64,000 nucleotides of DNA from Qiania dongpingensis (lineage in GTDB: Bacteria > Bacillota > Clostridia > Lachnospirales > Lachnospiraceae), in contig NZ_CP060634.1 in assembly GCF_014337195.1 (NCBI RefSeq), positions 434,001 through 498,000 of the forward strand, read 5' to 3'. Positions 25,843-33,800 of the stretch are shown piece by piece. The number at the start of each line of letters is the position of its first letter. Position 1 is the stretch's first letter. The notes below the pieces were generated by a model that worked only from the letters and a program-made list of their open reading frames with translations, was not told the origin of the DNA and did no database searches. The translations under genes and the position numbers were made by a program.

Positions 25843-26595
25843 TTATACAAAAGACCAATCCTCTTTGTCATATGACTTGGGAGTCAGCAGTGTATACCTT
25901 TTGAATTCACGGATGAAATGAGACTGGTCATAATAACCCAGGTTTTCATAGATGAAATCTCTGTCTTTCATTTCTATTCCATAAATCGCCTGCTGGATTC
26001 TCACGATACCGGAATATTGTTTAATGGGCATACCAAGATTACGGCGAAAAACCTGATTGGTATAGTGCTGGCTGTATCCCAGCATATCAGCCAACTCTGA
26101 AACCGTCAGATTCCCCATTTTCTCCGCAACGTCCTCCACAATAAACTTAGTAATGGAATTTACCCGGTTCTTCCCGAAGACGGAATCCCGCTCCAGAAAA
26201 TAAATCAGTTTCTGCTCGAAGGTTTCCATAGTCTCCACTTCTTTTTCCATAAACGAGATGTCTTTATATTTATTCACCGGGCAGTTATTATTAATGATAT
26301 GACCGATGTCGTTCAAAAACACCTCCGGCACGACTCCTGCGTTGAATTTTATGCCAAAGCATTGTTCATGGTTGCTCACAAGAGAAGGTTTTCCCATCAG
26401 CGCGCTTCCGATCAGCCTGGCCTGGCATTTTCCGTCCTTCCATAGAAACCAGATATTCACACAGCCGTCTGGGATGGATAATATCTTTTCCTGCAGTGGA
26501 TTCCTGATTTCATAAAACTTGTTTATCAGTTCATGCTCCAGCCGTACTTCCCGGTACGTTGTGCGCGTACCGGTGCAAAAGGTCTTAAATTCCAC
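25843..26595 (-). CDS. AraC family transcriptional regulator
   Basis: I choose the GTG at 26595 with AGGAGG seven bases upstream, giving 250 residues. The N-terminal 150 residues look like the small DUF6597-type beta domain found before AraC helix-turn-helix modules; the C-terminal 100 residues hold two helix-turn-helices (TVSELADMLGYSQHYTNQVFRRNLG and YYDQSHFIREFKRYTLLTPKSY). It probably senses a metabolite of this cluster. It is the last gene of the NRAMP-led unit, and a natural target is the AT-rich promoter region of the M20 gene just downstream. Confidence 0.88.
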   Translation of the reverse strand: MEFKTFCTGTRTTYREVRLEHELINKFYEIRNPLQEKILSIPDGCVNIWFLWKDGKCQARLIGSALMGKPSLVSNHEQCFGIKFNAGVVPEVFLNDIGHIINNNCPVNKYKDISFMEKEVETMETFEQKLIYFLERDSVFGKNRVNSITKFIVEDVAEKMGNLTVSELADMLGYSQHYTNQVFRRNLGMPIKQYSGIVRIQQAIYGIEMKDRDFIYENLGYYDQSHFIREFKRYTLLTPKSYDKEDWSFV

Positions 26596-26632
26596 TGTGC
26601 CACCTCCTGCCATCCATAAGCTGTCTGTGGAA

Positions 26633-27592
26633 TTACTGCAGCTTTCCGTCCTTGATCACATAATGGCCGTCCACAATACAGGTAGGCTCTTTCATGATCA
26701 GATCGATATGTACTGGCGTATCACAGGTTCCGCCGTAGGACAGATTGTTTCCGATACCGATATGCATGGTACCCAAAACGCCTTCATCCTCCAGCATGCG
26801 TCCGCTCAAAGTACCTGCGGGGTTCAGGCCAAAGCCTACCTCTGCCGCCAGATATACCCGTTCGTCATGGAAGCCTGCCAGTGTATCGCGAAGGATATCC
26901 GCCTCTTTACCTCCTTCAATGGAGGTGATGTATCCCTTTTCTACTTTGATCGTGATCGGTTCTTTGATGACACCCAGGCCCGGAAGAGGAATGCTTCCGT
27001 CAATCACCAAAACTCCTTCGGCCGAATCGTCTGCTGGTCCTACAGCACACTCTGCGTCGGGCGGGGAAGAAGCCTCGCCTTTATCTCTGGAAACGCCGTA
27101 TCCCACATCTGCATGTCTCCCAACAATGGACGTCCGGAAATCGGTGCCGGCCGGCGTCGTAATGGACAGCTCTTTTCCCACGATCTTTGTCTTCGTCTCA
27201 TCTACGAGTTTGCGGACTTCACCCCAGTCTGTAAACAGGCAGCCTTCCTCCAGCATCTCCATGGAGTAATCCGCCATATTCACAAATCGGGATCCGGCTT
27301 CGCAGGCCTCGATTCTCGCTGAACTATTATACAGCGAAAACGTGGTAGCAGAAAACATCACGTCGGATTCCTTCATAGCCGCAGCGATTGCGTCAGTAGG
27401 AGCTTCTCCGTGAGTAGAACGGTCAGGCATGCATACCATCGTGGTATCCGTAAACGCGGACGCACATTTATACATGGCCTCTCCAATCTCTTTACTGGTA
27501 TCGTCGGTGATCACAAGAACTCTTTCTCCCTTTTTCACTGCCCCACAGGTATGGAGCAGAATCTCACAGCCCTTCATTGCCTTCTCGCTCAT
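26633..27592 (-). CDS. M29 (aminopeptidase T)-like protein
   Basis: 319 residues, ATG at 27592 with GGAGG. The C-terminal half shows the M29-like pattern of metal-binding residues: AEVGFGLNP (Glu), a DEGVLGTMHIGIG stretch (Glu, His) and PVHIDLI (His, Asp). Overall length is shorter than classical aminopeptidases T (about 400), which matches the large group of uncharacterised M29-like proteins that also includes ring-cleaving NicX-type enzymes. Peptidase activity is therefore only one option. It starts two bases after the DegT-like gene. Confidence 0.75.
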   Translation of the reverse strand: MSEKAMKGCEILLHTCGAVKKGERVLVITDDTSKEIGEAMYKCASAFTDTTMVCMPDRSTHGEAPTDAIAAAMKESDVMFSATTFSLYNSSARIEACEAGSRFVNMADYSMEMLEEGCLFTDWGEVRKLVDETKTKIVGKELSITTPAGTDFRTSIVGRHADVGYGVSRDKGEASSPPDAECAVGPADDSAEGVLVIDGSIPLPGLGVIKEPITIKVEKGYITSIEGGKEADILRDTLAGFHDERVYLAAEVGFGLNPAGTLSGRMLEDEGVLGTMHIGIGNNLSYGGTCDTPVHIDLIMKEPTCIVDGHYVIKDGKLQ

Positions 27593-27594
27593 CT

Positions 27595-28704
27595 CTACCT
27601 CCTAAAATATTTTTTTATTGTATTTACTACAAACGCCATTTCTTCTTCGCCGTAACGCTGGTCACATTGAAGCATGACGTTGTGGTCCGATAGATATTTA
27701 GCGTCTTCTCCCGGAACGTAATACTCCTCCGGAAGAATCCACTGAATCTCTCCGATGATTCCGTTGTCCGCCAGATACCGATAGAATTCCTGCCGTTTCT
27801 CCACCAGCACGACAAACCCAAAAGGAACATACTTTCCTTCTTCATCCAAAGGTTCTCCGGCCAGTTTAAGGCCTTCCACATCCTTCAGCTGATGATAAAG
27901 ATACATATAGTTTTCCCTGCGCTTCCTCATGGATTTTTTGTGATCCATGTTGAACAGGATGCGGCTGGTGAGCTCTGTCATCCCCCTGGGTGTAAAATCC
28001 AGGTAACGGGCTTTGTTTGCTTCTTTTTCCAGCTGCAGGTAATAAGAGATATCTTTACCTGGATGGTTATCATAATAATCCCGCATAATGGAAATCAGCA
28101 GCTGTTTATATACCGCTTCGTCATAAGCGTTCTCAAGCGGCACCATGGGACATTCCACTCCGTCCTTTACCGCCAAGATGCCGCCGTCTGTAACCGGCAT
28201 CCATTTCCTCGTGCTGGCCACCAGGTAATCTCCGAACCCAATCCGGCCCGCCTCCTTTGTATAAAGTGTCTGGGTCAGATCCTCCACGATCACCAGATGA
28301 TTTTCTTCGCTGATGCGGAGCATTTCATCCACAACCGCTTTGGGCTGCGGCACTCCGAAATAATGGATTACATACAGAACTTTTACCTTTTCATCCACCT
28401 TACTCCGCAAGTCCTCCATGTCCGCCGTCAGATCCTTCTTCACCCGGTAAAAGCGGAACTGCGCTTTACACACTTCCAGAGAATTGATGACGGATACACA
28501 AAGATAATCCGGCAGAAGAATCACATCCTCTTCTGTAAGATGCAGGGCGTTTAAAAATATATAAGAAGACGCCGTGCGCCCGTTTCCCGTATAAATCTTT
28601 CTGTTATATTTCCCTTCCGTATCACACCGGAGCTCCAAATCTTCCTTCTCCGGCTCTTTTTGTAAAAGCTCCGGATCCACGTGGTAAAATCCACCGATTA
28701 ACAT
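27595..28704 (-). CDS. DegT/DnrJ-like PLP-dependent protein
   Basis: 369 residues with the fold type I pattern of sugar aminotransferases: NGRTASSYIFLNAL near the N-terminus, VIVEDLTQTLY (Asp that holds the pyridine nitrogen) and STRKWMPVTDGG (Lys for PLP). Classical members aminate keto sugars, but there are no sugar nucleotide genes here and the protein sits between an M29-like protein and an M20 peptidase. An aminotransferase, lyase or regulator acting on an amino acid-like compound is possible. Start ATG at 28704 with GGAGGGAG. Confidence 0.72.
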   Translation of the reverse strand: MLIGGFYHVDPELLQKEPEKEDLELRCDTEGKYNRKIYTGNGRTASSYIFLNALHLTEEDVILLPDYLCVSVINSLEVCKAQFRFYRVKKDLTADMEDLRSKVDEKVKVLYVIHYFGVPQPKAVVDEMLRISEENHLVIVEDLTQTLYTKEAGRIGFGDYLVASTRKWMPVTDGGILAVKDGVECPMVPLENAYDEAVYKQLLISIMRDYYDNHPGKDISYYLQLEKEANKARYLDFTPRGMTELTSRILFNMDHKKSMRKRRENYMYLYHQLKDVEGLKLAGEPLDEEGKYVPFGFVVLVEKRQEFYRYLADNGIIGEIQWILPEEYYVPGEDAKYLSDHNVMLQCDQRYGEEEMAFVVNTIKKYFRR

Positions 28705-28735
28705 GGTCTCCCTCCTTACTTTTCAAAGCACAGGA

Positions 28736-28757
28736 GGGGAAGCCGGCCGGCTTCCCC
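28736..28757 (-). other. 22-bp perfect palindrome between genes
   Basis: GGGGAAGCCGG followed at once by its exact reverse complement, in the 69-bp gap between the M20 and DegT-like genes. No T-run follows. It can form a very stable hairpin in the transcript or be a protein-binding site. Confidence 0.6.
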
Positions 28758-28773
28758 GTTAGTACCTGCGACT

Positions 28774-29925
28774 TTATTTTTCTGCCAATACGTTGTAATT
28801 CACCAGCGCATAGACCTGCGCGGCTTCTCTCACTTCATCCAGGATCACATATTCATCGGGCATATGTGCTTTCAGGCCCGTACCCGGCCCGTAAAGCACC
28901 GTGGGAATACCGGAGTAGTTGGTCATGAAATCGGCGTCATCATGCTGAGGGGTCCCATAGAACGGGCACTCTTTCCCCAGCATCTCATGAGCCTTTACAA
29001 CAGCCTGCACAACCTCAGCTTCTTCGGAAACCTCAGAAGGATTGCTGTCATAGGTCAGCTCCGCCACTGCATCAAAGGTGGGATCCTCTGCCTTAAGCTT
29101 GGCAATGATATCATTTACCTGTCCAAGGAACATGGCGCCTGTCTCACCGGGAACCGTAAACCTGGAAACCTTCATCTCGCACCGGTCAGGCACAACACTG
29201 GATCGCTCTCCTCCGGAAATCACGCCAGGGTTTATGGAACCCTTTACATATTTATTCTCTCCGGGAACGATTTTCATGATCTCATCATAGATTCTGCACA
29301 TCATGCCAATCGCATTCACACCCTTGAACGCGGTAGCGCCATGGGCGCCCACGCCCATCGTGGTGATCTTAACTTCCAGCATGCCCTCGCATACCAGACA
29401 GCAGTGGAGGTCAACATCCTCTCCATTGATACACATATCCGCAGTGAAGCCGTCCTTCAGCATCTTAAGGGTACCTTTGCGGCTAATATCCTGCACTTCT
29501 TCATCAACCGCATACATCAGCGCGATCTCACCAGCGAATTCAATGCCGGACTCCACCAGCGCTCTGGCCGCCGTAATCTGAGCTGCCATCCCGCATTTGC
29601 AGTCTGTAGAGCCGCGTCCATACATTTTACCGTCTATGATCTCCGCTCCGAAAGGGTCCTTCGTCCAGCCTTCTCCCACCGGAACTGTGTCCAGATGGTT
29701 GTTGTAAGCAATCCTCTTTCCAGGCTTGCTGCCCTTCACCAGGACCAGTACGTTGCCATGACGGTCGATCTCGCTTTCAAATCCAAGCTTGCCGCAGTAT
29801 TCGGTGATGAATTTTGCCAGTTCCGCCTCATTTCCGCTCACGCTGGGTATTTTGACCATCTGGGCGAGCAGATCGATCATCTCGTCTTCGTGAGATTTTA
29901 CAATGTCCAAAATCTTCTGATACAT
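28774..29925 (-). CDS. M20 family metallopeptidase (YgeY-like)
   Basis: 383 residues. Zinc motifs: NNHLDTVPVG, GRGSTDCKCG, DEEVQDISRKG and NGEDVDL, then a C-terminal KAHMPDEY. The Cys-containing GRGSTDCKCG loop and overall length recall the YgeY group, whose members lie near amino acid and purine catabolism genes. It likely hydrolyses an N-acyl, N-carbamoyl or dipeptide substrate. It follows the NRAMP-like gene after 72 bases and precedes the DegT-like gene. Confidence 0.88.
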   Translation of the reverse strand: MYQKILDIVKSHEDEMIDLLAQMVKIPSVSGNEAELAKFITEYCGKLGFESEIDRHGNVLVLVKGSKPGKRIAYNNHLDTVPVGEGWTKDPFGAEIIDGKMYGRGSTDCKCGMAAQITAARALVESGIEFAGEIALMYAVDEEVQDISRKGTLKMLKDGFTADMCINGEDVDLHCCLVCEGMLEVKITTMGVGAHGATAFKGVNAIGMMCRIYDEIMKIVPGENKYVKGSINPGVISGGERSSVVPDRCEMKVSRFTVPGETGAMFLGQVNDIIAKLKAEDPTFDAVAELTYDSNPSEVSEEAEVVQAVVKAHEMLGKECPFYGTPQHDDADFMTNYSGIPTVLYGPGTGLKAHMPDEYVILDEVREAAQVYALVNYNVLAEK

Positions 29926-29997
29926 ATATATCTCCCTTCACATCAAATCATTCTTCAATTTCATTCTATCCAAGTCTCTAAATGCCGCACGCAGTCA

Positions 29998-31242
29998 TCA
30001 GAACATCGCGATCACTTTCTGTATAACACTGTAAAGCGCGTTGATCGCAAACAGCAGAGTCAGCGCTGTCACGATACCCATGATGATGTTCTGTCTCAGA
30101 TTATTCACAAAATCTCCAAGCAGCGATTTCTTGTTGCACAATATCCAGCTGATGATACACACCATGGGAAGGGCAATACCATTCAGCGCCTGAGCGGCGA
30201 TGATCAGCTGTACCGGGGAAGAGCCGAAGATCACGATCAGGATAATGGGAATCAACACTACCAAACAAGTGATGATGACATTATGCTTTGCCTTCGGATT
30301 TTCATCCAGCTCAAATGCAGGCGGGAACAGCATATTGTGGATTGAAATTTGATAGAGCACGGAAGAGATAGCGGCCGCCCACAGGCCCAATGAGAAAAAG
30401 ATGCCTGCAAATCTTCCGAGCAGAGGAGTCAGCTGCTGTGCCATATCGGCTGCAGAAGAAATCTGGATTCCCTTGGGATGAAGCAGGGTTCCAGCACAAA
30501 CGATGATCGCGCCGGTGATCAGGAACGTAATAAACATATTAAGGCCTAAGTCAGCCTTAGCCAGCTTGATATCATTTTTCGGTGATTTGGAATCGGGATA
30601 TTTCTTTCTCAGGAAAGAAGAATATCCAAGGACCAGGTTCGGGGTAACGGTGGTAGCCAGCAAAGACACCGCCAATATCGCATTGCCGCCGGGAATCTTA
30701 AAGGAAAACCCTTCTGTGAACATATCTCCGATATTCGGTCCGGAGGTACATGCGGTGAGCACGAAAGCCAGGACCATCAAAATAATTAGAATCTGGTTTA
30801 CGCCCTCAATAATTTTGTAACGGTTCAAAAGTACAATCACCAGTGCCAGCACAGACATGATGATCGCCCAAAGCAGATTGGTGGTCCCGGGGAAGAAATA
30901 CGTAAGGGCCATGGAAGCGCCGCTTAAGTTCCCTGCCTGGAAAGCAATGCTGCCTACAAAAAGCACAACCCACAGGAATTTTGCCACTCCGGGGCTTATG
31001 TACTCTCTCACGCCTACCATCACGGATTCTTTACAGCCGATGGAGATCCTTGTCGCAGGTTCCTGGAAAAAATAAGCGATAAGGCAGGCCAACAGCAAAA
31101 TCCAAAGTGCCGTATAGCCATAATTCGCCCCCTGAGTGGACGCGGTCGTCACCGTGCCCGGGCCGATAATGGCGGCAGACATGATTGCACCGGGCCCCAG
31201 GGCTTTTGCATAGTCTTTGAACGTCAGTTTCTTTTCATTCAT
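29998..31242 (-). CDS. NRAMP-family transporter lacking the metal-binding motifs
   Basis: 414 residues, eleven helices, recognisable as NRAMP (APC superfamily) from helix 1 (LGPGAIMSAAIIGPG) onward. The DPGN metal motif reads GPGT (27-30), so both the Asp and the Asn are absent. In helix 6 the usual MPHN is not found; the region reads LWAAAISSVLYQ. Manganese or iron transport by the canonical mechanism is therefore unlikely. Its operon with an M20 peptidase, a PLP protein and an M29-like protein, under operator B, points to an organic substrate such as an amino acid derivative. This is inference. Confidence 0.82.
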   Translation of the reverse strand: MNEKKLTFKDYAKALGPGAIMSAAIIGPGTVTTASTQGANYGYTALWILLLACLIAYFFQEPATRISIGCKESVMVGVREYISPGVAKFLWVVLFVGSIAFQAGNLSGASMALTYFFPGTTNLLWAIIMSVLALVIVLLNRYKIIEGVNQILIILMVLAFVLTACTSGPNIGDMFTEGFSFKIPGGNAILAVSLLATTVTPNLVLGYSSFLRKKYPDSKSPKNDIKLAKADLGLNMFITFLITGAIIVCAGTLLHPKGIQISSAADMAQQLTPLLGRFAGIFFSLGLWAAAISSVLYQISIHNMLFPPAFELDENPKAKHNVIITCLVVLIPIILIVIFGSSPVQLIIAAQALNGIALPMVCIISWILCNKKSLLGDFVNNLRQNIIMGIVTALTLLFAINALYSVIQKVIAMF

Positions 31243-31339
31243 ACTACTTCCTCCTTAATTTTGGCATACTTACCAGCCTGACCGTTTTCTCAGCTTCCCA
31301 TTACTGATTTTCCCAAATATCTGCGCCGGAAAAAACAGG

Positions 31340-31363
31340 TTGTATATTGAAGATTGTATACAA
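31340..31363 (-). promoter_or_regulatory. Composite GntR-type operator, site B (NRAMP-like operon)
   Basis: The plus strand reads TTGTATA, seven bases, then TTGTATACAA. Spacing is identical to sites A, C and D. Confidence 0.75.
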
Positions 31364-31376
31364 TTCCCCTCTTTTA

Positions 31377-31430
31377 TAAAAAAAGCCATTACAAATCAAC
31401 ATACCCCGCTCGACTGATTTGCGAATGGCT
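31377..31430 (-). terminator. Terminator, gntR end or NRAMP leader attenuator
   Basis: On the minus strand AGCCATT-C-GCAAATCA pairs with TGATTTGTAATGGCT and is followed by seven T. A consensus promoter lies between the gntR stop and this hairpin, so besides ending gntR it would also act on the NRAMP leader. Confidence 0.75.
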
Positions 31431-31484
31431 CCTTTACCATGCATATATTTAGTTGTAAAAATCGGACCTACTGATATTACAGTC

Positions 31485-31513
31485 ATTTTAAGATAATTCA
31501 CAGAATTTGTCAA
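31485..31513 (-). promoter_or_regulatory. Sigma-A promoter upstream of the NRAMP-like gene
   Basis: TTGACA (31508-31513) and TAAAAT (31485-31490) on the minus strand with a 17-bp spacer. Confidence 0.7.
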
Positions 31514-31565
31514 GTATATCCAGAGGAATTCTGCCTTATTTTTCCAAACCTCCTGTCTCTTCCGC

Positions 31566-32246
31566 CTAGTTCCTGTAATTTACGTACTTGGCGCCGAGCA
31601 AGCGCTCCGCGCTGTTCTCCACATGCTTCTGCACAGTGCGGTATACCAGATTCTCATCCCGTTTTTCAAAAGCATAAATAATATCCAAATGCTCCCTGGT
31701 GGCATCCTCCACTATGGACTCCTGAGTCTCCTCATTATCATATTCTGCCGCCCATCGGAGCCTGAGGGAATGAGCTTTCATATTCTGGAGGATACTCTTT
31801 AAAAATCGGTTGGACAGGTAATCCACCATCATCTCGTGCACTTCCAAATCCGAATTGACATACTGAGCCAGGTCGCCCGGATGGTCCATGACCTTGAATA
31901 GACTCCGTTTCGCCTCCGCGATCTTCTCTTCCGGAATATCCATCGTGGACATTTTAGCGGCATAAGGCTCCAAAAGCGCCCGCATCTCCCAAATATACAG
32001 GATATCCTCCTTCATCACCTCCGCCACGATTGCTCCTTTCCTTGGCACGATCGTAGTAAATCCATCCCGTTCCAGCATATTCAGTGCCTCCCGGATGGGA
32101 GCGCGGCTGATGTTCATTTCCGCCGACAGATCTTCTTCCCTCAGACGGGTTCCCGGCCTCAGATCTCCATTTATGATGCGCTCCTTTAAATTATCATAGA
32201 CTAACTGTTTTAAAGACGGATTGGAGCCAAAATCAGACGCTGCCAT
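31566..32246 (-). CDS. GntR family regulator, FadR/FCD subgroup
   Basis: I choose the ATG at 32246 (GGAGG upstream), giving 226 residues. The N-terminal winged helix (KQLVYDNLKERIINGDLRPG, then SRAPIREALNMLERDGF) and the all-helical FCD ligand domain (about 85-215) are clear. FCD domains bind small carboxylates, often with a metal. Its own leader carries composite operator C, so autoregulation is likely, and four further copies lie upstream of catabolic operons. It is the best candidate for the regulator of the whole minus-strand peptide/amino acid block. Confidence 0.92.
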   Translation of the reverse strand: MAASDFGSNPSLKQLVYDNLKERIINGDLRPGTRLREEDLSAEMNISRAPIREALNMLERDGFTTIVPRKGAIVAEVMKEDILYIWEMRALLEPYAAKMSTMDIPEEKIAEAKRSLFKVMDHPGDLAQYVNSDLEVHEMMVDYLSNRFLKSILQNMKAHSLRLRWAAEYDNEETQESIVEDATREHLDIIYAFEKRDENLVYRTVQKHVENSAERLLGAKYVNYRN

Positions 32247-32389
32247 ATGTTCAACCTCCAGTTTGAATTTTGTACCGCACAATTTCTCACTACGCTTCCT
32301 TTTAAGGAGCCCGTCCAACGAACCAAGCGCCTCGCTTTGGTACTCTATCCGACAGCCTGGTCCTGAAAACCCTGCTACCTTCTTATTTA

Positions 32390-32413
32390 TTGTATATCGT
32401 CAATTGTCTACAA
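32390..32413 (-). promoter_or_regulatory. Composite GntR-type operator, site C (gntR autoregulation)
   Basis: The plus strand reads TTGTATA, seven bases, then TTGTCTACAA, just downstream of a hairpin with T-run in the gntR leader. Confidence 0.78.
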
Positions 32414-32424
32414 TTAGAAATTTA

Positions 32425-32461
32425 TAAAAAAGATACTATCCCCTTTCCGGTTTTTAGTATC
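32425..32461 (-). terminator. Terminator-like hairpin in the gntR leader
   Basis: A GATACTA/TAGTATC stem with a 16-base loop followed by six T on the minus strand, between the gntR promoter and operator C. Confidence 0.55.
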
Positions 32462-32498
32462 CTCCTCCGGTATCTCATGCCTACTGTTATTATTACTA

Positions 32499-32528
32499 AT
32501 TTTAATATAAATGCCAACGACTTGTCAA
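32499..32528 (-). promoter_or_regulatory. Sigma-A promoter of gntR
   Basis: TTGACA (32523-32528) and TAAAAT (32499-32504), 18-bp spacer, minus strand. Confidence 0.65.
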
Positions 32529-32616
32529 CATATTTGTGCGTTTTAGACAAATAAAACAAATATTTATATTTTCATATCCTATTTTTCATTTTTCACAAGG
32601 ACGGTCTGTTCTAAAA

Positions 32617-32654
32617 TAAACAAGGACGCCGTTCTCCTGAGAAAACAGCATCCT
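32617..32654 (-). terminator. Terminator of the kor-suc-PepT operon
   Basis: A 14-bp stem (AGGATGCTGTTTTC with GAGAACGGCGTCCT, several G-U pairs) followed by TTGTTTATTTT on the minus strand, 28 bases after the PepT-like stop. Confidence 0.75.
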
Positions 32655-32681
32655 CGTTAATCATTGATTTTTTAGCCTTTA

Positions 32682-33797
32682 TCAGGCATGTTCAGCACTA
32701 TATGCCAGAACCAGACGTTCCGCCAGTTCACCGGAACGAACGAGTTCCTGCACATCCGCCTTTTCATTCAGCGAATGGGCATTTGCATTCCCCATGCCAA
32801 AGCTGATGCAGGGAATCCCATGGGCACAATAAATATTTCCATCGCAGCCTTCCATAGTCAGAGACAGCTTCGGTTCTATATCCATGGCTTTCAGCTCGCC
32901 GACAGCAATGCGGACGATCTCATCCTCTTCGGTATAGCAATAGTTTCCATGCTGAATCTCGTACCGGAATTTAAGCTCCGCTCCGCTCCCCTTGATGTGC
33001 TCTTTGCAGTAGTCCTCGAAATACGCAAGATAATCCATAAGCTTCTGTTTCTGGACGCTTCTGGCCTCGCACCGTACTTGGACATAGTTACAGACAGTCC
33101 CCGGCTCCTTAGGGCCTCCGTGGAACACGCCCAGGTTAGATGTAGTCTCCTCATCCAGGCGGCCTTCCCGGATACCGGCCAGCATATTGCATGCCGCCTT
33201 AATGGCATTGATACCCTTTTCCGGGCTTCCGCCATGGGAACGCTTCCCTATGACCTCAATATCGATCATAGCCTTGTAAGGACGTTTCGTATCAACCTGT
33301 CCCAGGGGACCAGTGCTGTCAAAGATAAAGCACATATCAGACTTCAAAAGTGAAGGATCCAATAACCGCGCACCCAAGATTCCGTCTTCCTCGCAAATAG
33401 ATAATACGATTTCCAGCTCCGAATGCTTTTTTCCGCTGTTTTTAAGCCTTCTCAGGGCATCTAAGATGACTACTAAGCCAGAGACATTATCGGCCCCCAG
33501 AATCGTCGTACCATCCGATACGATCTCTCCCTCTTCTGTTATGGACGGTTTTATATGATATCCATTGCTCACCCGGTCCATATGAGCTGACAGCATCAGG
33601 CACCCCGGCAGCTCCCCGGGCAGGCGGGCAATCAGATTGCCTGTATTGCCCCCTGTTTTCTTTCCCGCATCGTCTTCCGTAACAGTGCAGCCCAAAGCTT
33701 CAAGCTTTTCAGCCATATAATCCGCAACAGCTCTCTCATCCCGTGAAGCGCCGCCCAGCTTTACCAGCTCCAAAAACTCTGTTATAATCTGTTCCAT
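32682..33797 (-). CDS. Tripeptidase T-like M20 peptidase
   Basis: 371 residues. Zinc motifs: LSAHMDRV, GADNVSGLVV (bridging Asp) and CEEDGILGARLL (catalytic Glu pair), then GMGNANAHSLNE (His). The TTILGADN and overall arrangement are those of the PepT group, which removes N-terminal residues from tripeptides. It is the last gene of the kor-suc operon, so it would release amino acids for the pathway encoded with it. Confidence 0.9.
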   Translation of the reverse strand: MEQIITEFLELVKLGGASRDERAVADYMAEKLEALGCTVTEDDAGKKTGGNTGNLIARLPGELPGCLMLSAHMDRVSNGYHIKPSITEEGEIVSDGTTILGADNVSGLVVILDALRRLKNSGKKHSELEIVLSICEEDGILGARLLDPSLLKSDMCFIFDSTGPLGQVDTKRPYKAMIDIEVIGKRSHGGSPEKGINAIKAACNMLAGIREGRLDEETTSNLGVFHGGPKEPGTVCNYVQVRCEARSVQKQKLMDYLAYFEDYCKEHIKGSGAELKFRYEIQHGNYCYTEEDEIVRIAVGELKAMDIEPKLSLTMEGCDGNIYCAHGIPCISFGMGNANAHSLNEKADVQELVRSGELAERLVLAYSAEHA

Positions 33798-33800
33798 GAA

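Larger units (their letters stand above)
31243..31565 (-). other. Leader region between gntR and the NRAMP-like gene
   Basis: 323 bases with no gene. In the minus direction it holds a promoter (31485-31513), a hairpin with T-run (31377-31430) and composite operator B (31340-31363), then a 97-base stretch and the AAGGAGG ribosome binding site. Confidence 0.7.
32247..32681 (-). other. Leader region between the PepT-like gene and gntR
   Basis: 435 bases, no gene. It holds, in the minus direction, the terminator of the kor-suc operon (32617-32654), a promoter (32499-32528), a hairpin with T-run (32425-32461) and composite operator C (32390-32413), followed by a 140-base leader with no recognised feature. 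Confidence 0.7.

Noticed and set aside
28864..30345. Long plus-strand open frame of 493 codons
   Set aside because: It lies antisense to the M20 peptidase and NRAMP-like genes, has no ribosome binding site, and its composition is that of a reverse-frame shadow.
29998..31242. Naming this gene a manganese transporter (MntH)
   Set aside because: The DPGN and MPH metal motifs are absent and the operon context is amino acid catabolism.
31301..31513. 70-codon minus-strand frame between gntR and the NRAMP-like gene
   Set aside because: It runs through a terminator hairpin and the operator, starts at the -35 TTGACA box, and has no ribosome binding site.
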